Assembly: GCA_004556205.1 (NCBI GenBank)
Contig: SFIL01000002.1
Coordinates: forward strand, 75,712 to 139,711
Length of the DNA stretch: 64,000 nt
Reading direction: 5' to 3'
From: Clostridiales bacterium
GTDB lineage: Bacteria; Bacillota; Clostridia; Oscillospirales; Oscillospiraceae
The translations under genes were made by a program, and so were the position numbers. Below, in pieces: positions 59,344-64,000 of the stretch (within the stretch, counting starts at the first letter, position 1; each line of letters starts with the position of its first letter). The notes beneath the pieces are model-generated. The model saw only the letters and a list, made by a program, of their open reading frames with translations, was not told the DNA's origin and searched no databases.

Positions 59344-60003
59344 ATGCTTGCAACGGTATTTGCCGCGCTGTGCGACGGCTTTCTGCGGACACTCGAGATC
59401 TTTGCCCTGACGCTTTTCGGCTCGCTTCCGCTCGGACTTATTGTCGCGTTCGGGTCGATGAGCGGTTTCAAGCCGCTCTCTCTGCTGACCCGTTTTGTGG
59501 TGTGGATCGTGCGTGGTACGCCGCTGATGCTGCAGCTTTTGGTCATCTATTACTGCCCGGGTCTGCTGTTTGGCGTGCAGCTTTGGGGGAGCGGAACAGC
59601 AGGACGCTACACTGCTGCCCTGACTGCATTCATATTGAATTATGCCTGTTATTTTTCCGAAATCTACCGCGGCGGCATCGAAGCAATCCCGCGCGGACAA
59701 ATTGAGGCGGGACAGGTGCTCGGCATGAGCCGCAAGCAGATTTTCTTCCGCGTGACGCTTTTGCAGGTCGTAAAGCGCATTCTTCCGCCGATCTCAAACG
59801 AGGTTATCACCCTTGTCAAGGACACCTCATTGGCGCGCGTCATCCTCGTTTATGAGATCATTTGGGAAGGGCAGTCGTTTATCCGCAGTGACGGTCTGAT
59901 TTGGCCGCTGTTCTGTACGGGACTGTTTTACCTCGCTTTCACGGGCTTGCTGACGCTCCTGTTCAACCGTTTGGAACGAAAACTGGATTATTTTCGCGTG
60001 TGA
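59344..60003 (+). CDS. Amino-acid ABC transporter permease
   Basis: A 219-residue His/Glu/Gln/Arg-type permease with about five hydrophobic segments. Family motifs are VRGTPLMLQLLVIYY near residue 56, EIYRGGIEAIPRGQIEAGQV near 105, LGMSRKQIFFRVTLLQ near 125 (EAA loop) and VKDTSLARVILVYEI near 158. ATG at 59344 is four bases after the binding-protein stop, in a coupled position; codons further upstream lie within that gene. It is ten bases before the ATPase. Confidence 0.93.
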   Translation: MLATVFAALCDGFLRTLEIFALTLFGSLPLGLIVAFGSMSGFKPLSLLTRFVVWIVRGTPLMLQLLVIYYCPGLLFGVQLWGSGTAGRYTAALTAFILNYACYFSEIYRGGIEAIPRGQIEAGQVLGMSRKQIFFRVTLLQVVKRILPPISNEVITLVKDTSLARVILVYEIIWEGQSFIRSDGLIWPLFCTGLFYLAFTGLLTLLFNRLERKLDYFRV

Positions 60004-60012
60004 GGTGCGCAT

Positions 60013-60783
60013 ATGACAGTATTAGAGGTCAAAAAGCTGCAAAAAAGCTTTGATAAAACATGCGTTTTGGAAGACATCTCCTTTACACTGAAACGCGGGC
60101 AGTGCCTTGCCGTGATCGGCTCGTCCGGCAGCGGAAAGACGACACTGCTTCGGTGCCTGAATTTTTTGGAGCGGGCAGACGGCGGCGAAATACTTTTGGA
60201 CGGCACTGCACTCTTTGACGCCGCCGCACCGAAGTCCGATACAGAGCGCGATATTCGAAAAAAACGTCTGCACTTCGGACTCGTCTTTCAGAATTTCAAT
60301 CTCTTTCCGCAGTATACGGCGTTGGAGAATGTGACGCTTGCGCAGCGCCTTTCCGCGCAAGAGCGCGGCGAAGGTAAGCAGATGTTTGCGAAGCTCGAGG
60401 AAAAGGGCAGACAGCTTTTGACGCAGGTTGGGCTTGCGCATCGAATGGACAGTTACCCGCATCAGCTCTCGGGCGGTCAGCAGCAGCGCGTCGCCATTGC
60501 GCGGGCACTTGCTGGCGAACCGGATATTCTCTGCTTTGACGAGCCGACCAGTGCGCTCGATCCCGAGCTGACGGGTGAGGTGCTGAAGGTCATCCGCTCG
60601 CTTCGGGAGCGTGAAATAACCATGATTATTGTCACACACGAGATTCGTTTTGCCCGCGAAGTCGCAGACCGCGTGATCTTCATGGACGACGGAAGAATTG
60701 TCGAGGCAGGCACGCCCGCAGAAGTCATTGACACCCCGCAGGCAGAGCGCACACGCCGCTTTTTGGAACGCTACAGCGAATAA
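60013..60783 (+). CDS. Amino-acid ABC transporter ATPase (GlnQ-like)
   Basis: The 256-residue energising subunit. Walker A GSSGSGKTTLLRCLNFLE is at residues 36-53, the Q-loop VFQNFNLFPQYTALENV is near 95, the signature LSGGQQQRVAIARAL is near 153 and Walker B CFDEPTSALDPEL is near 175, followed by the switch His in VTHEI. GCLNFLE and the NLFPQYT loop place it in the polar amino-acid group. It ends just before a hairpin terminator. Confidence 0.95.
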   Translation: MTVLEVKKLQKSFDKTCVLEDISFTLKRGQCLAVIGSSGSGKTTLLRCLNFLERADGGEILLDGTALFDAAAPKSDTERDIRKKRLHFGLVFQNFNLFPQYTALENVTLAQRLSAQERGEGKQMFAKLEEKGRQLLTQVGLAHRMDSYPHQLSGGQQQRVAIARALAGEPDILCFDEPTSALDPELTGEVLKVIRSLREREITMIIVTHEIRFAREVADRVIFMDDGRIVEAGTPAEVIDTPQAERTRRFLERYSE

Positions 60784-60786
60784 GGT

Positions 60787-60823
60787 CAGCCCCGCAGATA
60801 CGTTGCCGTACTCTGCGGGGCTG
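60787..60823 (+). terminator. Terminator after the amino-acid transporter operon
   Basis: CAGCCCCGCAG and CTGCGGGGCTG flank a 15-base loop; TCTTTGG follows. It starts three bases after the ATPase stop. The convergent nrdG transcript may also use it. Confidence 0.75.
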
Positions 60824-60904
60824 TCTTTGGGCGGCTTTGTTTTTTAGGCAGGAAGAAGCAGCATCGCCGCTCGGAAAGTATTCCCGCTCCCCTGCTCCGA
60901 CGCA

Positions 60905-61429
60905 TCAGTCAATCTGTGCAAGGCAGAGCTTTCCCTCTGCTCTGGTCTTCTTCATATCAATGATCCGCTGGTTTTCCGAGCCGCGAAAACGCAGTGCGAG
61001 GTTCTTCTGTTCCTGAATGAATCTGCCGTCCACAAGAATATCAATTCGATCAAGGATTTCGTCCGTTACCTCCGTATATCTGCATCCCCCGGGGACGAGG
61101 TCTTTGTCATAGGTAAAGCCGGTATATACCCAAATGTCTCTTTCCGGCAACTCGGTTCCGACGCGTCGAATCAACTTGATCAGCTCTCGCTGATTGGACG
61201 GCTCAAACGGCTCACCGCCGAGGATTGTCAGGCCGTTGTAGTACGGCTTTGCCAGCTCATCCATGATCCTCTGCTCCATTGCGGAATCGTAACGGATGCC
61301 ATAGGCAAAGTCCCAAGTCTCAGGCTGAAAGCAGCTCGGGCAGTGGTTCGTACAGCCCGAAACAAAAACGCTCACGCGTATTCCGCTGCCGTTGGCGCAA
61401 TCCGCCACGATGATTTCGCCTACATTCAT
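60905..61429 (-). CDS. nrdG: Anaerobic ribonucleotide reductase activating protein
   Basis: A radical-SAM enzyme that creates the glycyl radical of NrdD. The 174-residue protein carries the cluster motif CTNHCPSC near residue 27 (C-x3-C-x2-C), the preceding GSGIRVSVFVSG, and ILGGEPFEPSNQREL near 71. It lies 60 bases after nrdD in the same direction and is the last gene of that operon. Confidence 0.96.
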   Translation of the reverse strand: MNVGEIIVADCANGSGIRVSVFVSGCTNHCPSCFQPETWDFAYGIRYDSAMEQRIMDELAKPYYNGLTILGGEPFEPSNQRELIKLIRRVGTELPERDIWVYTGFTYDKDLVPGGCRYTEVTDEILDRIDILVDGRFIQEQKNLALRFRGSENQRIIDMKKTRAEGKLCLAQID

Positions 61430-61489
61430 ATCATTTCACCTCAAGCAGTTACCTCATGTCCCGATTCTTTCGAGACAGGAGTCTGTTTT

Positions 61490-63685
61490 TTATCCCATCG
61501 TCTTGCACGAAAGATGCAGGACTCTGTCGCGGATCTCCTGCGTTCTGCCCTGATTCCAATACTGCGTGCCGATATAGCCGCAGGTACGCCGTGCCACGTT
61601 CATTTTGCTTTGGTCGCGGTTACCGCACTGCGGGCAAACCCATACCAGCTTGCCGTCCTCGTCCTCTTGAATCTCGATTTCCCCATCAAAGCCGCAGATT
61701 TGGCAGTAGTCGGATTTGGTGTTCAGCTCAGCGTACATAATATTATCGTAAATAAACTGCATGACCTTCAGCACCGCGTCAATGTTGTTCTGCACATTGG
61801 GAACCTCGACATAGCTGATAGCGCCGCCGGGCGAGAGCTGCTGGAACTCTGCCTCAAAGGACAGCTTGGTAAAGGCGTCGATCTCCTCCGTGACATGGAC
61901 ATGGTAGGAATTTGTGATATAGCTCTTGTCTGTAATGCCCGGAATAATGCCGAAGCGCTTTTGCAGACATTTCGCGAACTTGTAGGTCGTCGATTCCAGC
62001 GGCGTGCCGTAGAGGCTGAAATCAATATTGTGCTTTGCCTTCCATGCCTTGCAGGTGTCATTCATATGCTGCATGACGGAAAGAGCAAACGGCTTTGCCG
62101 CCTCGTCGGTATGGGACTTTCCGGTCATGTACTTCACGCACTCATAAAGGCCCGCATAGCCTAAAGAGATGGTGGAATAGCCGCCGTAAAGGAGCTTGTC
62201 GATCGGCTCTCCCTTTGGGAGTCTCGCCAATGCGCCGTACTGCCACAAAATCGGCGCGGCATCGGACAATGTGCCCTTCAGACGTTCGTGGCGGCACAAA
62301 AGCGCCCGATAACACAGGTCAAGCCGCTCGTCGAAAATCTTCCAAAACTTGTCCATATCCCGACCGGAGGACAGAGCCACGTCTACCAAATTGATCGTGA
62401 CCACGCCCTGATTGAAGCGGCCGTAATACTTCGGCTGACCGTTCTCGTCCACATAAGGCGTCAGGAAGGAGCGGCAGCCCATGCAGGTGTAGCAATGTCC
62501 CTCGCCGTTTTTGTCCACCTTCAGCTCGAGCATTTTCTTTTCGCTGATATAGTCGGGCACCATCCGTTTTGCGGTGCACTGCGCTGCCAAGCGGGTCAGA
62601 TACCAATAAGGCGTGCCCTCGCGCACATTGTCTTCCTCCAAAACATAGATCAGCTTCGGGAAAGCGGGCGTGATCCAAGCGCCTTTTTCGTTTTTCACGC
62701 CTTCACAGCGCTGAAGGAGCGTCTCCTCAATAATCAACGCCAAGTCTTTTTTCTCCCGCTCGCTGCGGGCTTCGTTCAGGTACATGAACACGGTAATAAA
62801 CGGCGCCTGTCCGTTCGTGGTCATCAGGGTAACGACCTGATACTGAATGGTCTGCACGCCGCGGCGGATCTCCTCGCGAAGCCGCTGCTCCACCACCTTG
62901 TCCACCTTTTCCGCCGTGGGTTCGATTCCGAATTCCTGAAGCTCCTGCAGCACGGCCGCGCGTATCTTCTCCCTGCTGACCTGCACAAAGGGTGCTAAAT
63001 GGGTCAGGCTGATGGACTGACCGCCGTACTGGTTGGAGGCCACCTGCGCAATGATCTGCGTAGCGATGTTGCAGGCTGTCGAGAAGGAATGCGGCTTCTC
63101 AATCATCGTGCCGGAGATCACCGTACCGTTTTGAAGCATATCCTCCAAATTCACCAAGTCACAGTTGTGCATATGCTGCGCATAGTAATCGGAATCGTGA
63201 AAATGGATAATTCCCGCCTCATGCGCTTCTACGATGTCCTTCGGCAAAAGGATTCTTCTGGTAATATCCTTGGAAACCTCTCCTGCCATATAGTCTCTCT
63301 GCACTGCATTGACTGTCGGGTTCTTGTTCGCGTTTTCCTGCTTTACCTCTTCGTTATTGCTCTCGATGAGGCTTAAAATCCGATCATCGGTGGTATTGGA
63401 CTTTCGGATCAAGCTCCGCTTATAGCGGTAGGTAATGTATTGTTTGGCTACCTCGAAAGCACCGTGCGACATGATGGATTTCTCCACCATGTCCTGAATC
63501 TCCTCCACAGAGGGGCTGCGCCCCATCTCCTCGCAGCTGATCCGCACGCTGTCGGCAATGCGCTGTATTTGCAGCGGGGTCATACGGACGTTTTCTTCGG
63601 AAGCATTATTGGCCTTTGTAATTGCCATTTCAATTTTTTGAATATCAAAAACAACCTCTGCACCGTTTCTCTTGATAATTTTCAT
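61490..63685 (-). CDS. nrdD: Anaerobic ribonucleoside-triphosphate reductase
   Basis: Makes dNTPs without oxygen. The 731-residue protein has an N-terminal ATP-cone (MKIIKRNGAEVVFDIQKIE), the active-site loop CMGCRSFLTPY near residue 398, a zinc ribbon with CQIC and CPQC pairs near 663 and 684, and the glycyl-radical segment RRTCGYIGTQYWN near 700. No truncation is seen. The ATG follows GGAAA. With nrdG it marks an anaerobic lifestyle. Tandem NrdR-like boxes lie in its promoter. Confidence 0.97.
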   Translation of the reverse strand: MKIIKRNGAEVVFDIQKIEMAITKANNASEENVRMTPLQIQRIADSVRISCEEMGRSPSVEEIQDMVEKSIMSHGAFEVAKQYITYRYKRSLIRKSNTTDDRILSLIESNNEEVKQENANKNPTVNAVQRDYMAGEVSKDITRRILLPKDIVEAHEAGIIHFHDSDYYAQHMHNCDLVNLEDMLQNGTVISGTMIEKPHSFSTACNIATQIIAQVASNQYGGQSISLTHLAPFVQVSREKIRAAVLQELQEFGIEPTAEKVDKVVEQRLREEIRRGVQTIQYQVVTLMTTNGQAPFITVFMYLNEARSEREKKDLALIIEETLLQRCEGVKNEKGAWITPAFPKLIYVLEEDNVREGTPYWYLTRLAAQCTAKRMVPDYISEKKMLELKVDKNGEGHCYTCMGCRSFLTPYVDENGQPKYYGRFNQGVVTINLVDVALSSGRDMDKFWKIFDERLDLCYRALLCRHERLKGTLSDAAPILWQYGALARLPKGEPIDKLLYGGYSTISLGYAGLYECVKYMTGKSHTDEAAKPFALSVMQHMNDTCKAWKAKHNIDFSLYGTPLESTTYKFAKCLQKRFGIIPGITDKSYITNSYHVHVTEEIDAFTKLSFEAEFQQLSPGGAISYVEVPNVQNNIDAVLKVMQFIYDNIMYAELNTKSDYCQICGFDGEIEIQEDEDGKLVWVCPQCGNRDQSKMNVARRTCGYIGTQYWNQGRTQEIRDRVLHLSCKTMG

Positions 63686-63777
63686 GACAGATTTCCTTTC
63701 TGATCGCGCTGTATCCTATCGTGCCGCACTAAGCGGCAAAGCTCTTCATTGCTCGCTTTCCGCGAGACAGTAAAAGG

Positions 63778-63806
63778 ATTATACTACATATTGTATGGTT
63801 TTGCAA
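63778..63806 (-). promoter_or_regulatory. Promoter of nrdD-nrdG
   Basis: TTGCAA (63801-63806), 17 bases, TATAAT (63778-63783) on the minus strand. The predicted start, near 63771, leaves a leader of about 85 bases. The spacer is occupied by one NrdR-like box. Confidence 0.82.
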
Positions 63807-63828
63807 GCATAAAAACTAAATCTTGTTT
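63781..63828. promoter_or_regulatory. Tandem NrdR-like boxes
   Basis: ATACTACATATTGTAT (63781-63796) and AAACTAAATCTTGTTT (63813-63828) resemble the ACACWATATATWGTGT consensus of the ribonucleotide-reductase repressor NrdR. Their starts are 32 bases apart, three helical turns, the spacing usual for NrdR box pairs. The first covers the promoter spacer; the second lies upstream of the -35. Confidence 0.72.
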
Positions 63829-63877
63829 TCTTTTTTCTCCTGCGGTATGGCGTAACGGTCCCTTGAGGTCTGATACT

Positions 63878-63908
63878 GATTCTTGATTAAATTCTTTCAT
63901 CAAGAATC
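63878..63908. repeat. Ten-base inverted repeat near the right edge
   Basis: GATTCTTGAT (63878-63887) and ATCAAGAATC (63899-63908) are exact complements with an 11-base loop. No T-run follows on either strand within a few bases. The stop codon of the frame that runs off the edge lies at its left arm boundary. Confidence 0.5.
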
Positions 63909-64000
63909 CCGTGTGCTACGTACACTCGCATCGTGCTAACGCACGCTGCGCCGTCTCGTGCAGAATTTGACGCACCTTCGGTGCTATAAAAAGCTATGAA
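63887..64000 (-). other. Open reading frame or repeat element running off the window
   Basis: A minus-strand frame is open from the window edge to TAA at 63887-63889 (37 codons). It reads FYSTEGASNSARDGAA followed by CVSTMRVYVAHGILDERI. The DNA is rich in short dyads such as GCACCTTCGGTGC and repeated GTGC/GCAC steps, so it may be a dispersed repeat rather than a gene. Only the edge is visible, and I cannot decide. Confidence 0.25.

Overview
The window reads as chromosomal DNA from a spore-forming Clostridia-class Firmicute, most like the Oscillospiraceae/Ruminococcaceae. The grounds are sporulation genes yqfC, yqfD and ylbJ, Firmicutes gene orders (era-yqzL-recO, smc-ftsY, nadD-yqeK with rsfS, dprA-topA-trmFO), strong GGAGG ribosome sites, TTGACA/TATAAT promoters, a T-box leader before valS, and a strictly anaerobic nrdD-nrdG pair. 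The genus assignment is inference. No phage, insertion sequence or CRISPR array was seen.

Layout. 1-15800 is housekeeping: the 5' part of valS behind a T-box, a phosphohexomutase, coaD-rsmD-uvrC, an HPr-like protein, mutS2-recO-yqzL-era, a GNAT enzyme, ybeY-phoH, yqfD-yqfC, and divergently ylbJ plus a small Cys protein. 15844-22412 is a LacI-controlled sugar importer (ribokinase-like kinase, FucU-type mutarotase, binding protein, ATPase, permease) with candidate operators. 22500-26020 holds a doubtful ORF, tRNA-Val(CAC), a thioredoxin-reductase-like flavoprotein, a methyltransferase with an XdhC-like protein, and rpsU. 26200-45380 is a second housekeeping block: leuS, rsfS, an LCP cell-wall protein, a NadD-YqeK fusion, yhbY, rdgB, rph, ftsY, smc, rnc, plsX, trmFO, topA, dprA and an RNA methyltransferase.

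45516-58221 is the main accessory region. A YesM/YesN-type two-component system lies upstream of a nine-gene operon: an RbsABC-like importer with two different permeases, a nucleoside-hydrolase-family protein, a PfkB kinase, a double-SIS protein, a YjbQ-family protein and a BtpA-family protein. The content suggests sensing, import, N-glycosidic cleavage, phosphorylation and isomerisation or deglycation of a nucleoside- or glycosylamine-like compound. I cannot match it to a characterised pathway, so it is the best candidate here for an undescribed system.

58426-60823 is a polar amino-acid ABC transporter with a structured leader. 60905-63828 is nrdG-nrdD behind tandem NrdR-like boxes. The right edge carries an inverted repeat and an open reading frame, or repeat element, running off the window.

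Coordinates of starts were adjusted by eye to ribosome-binding sites. All family assignments come from reading motifs, not from database searches.
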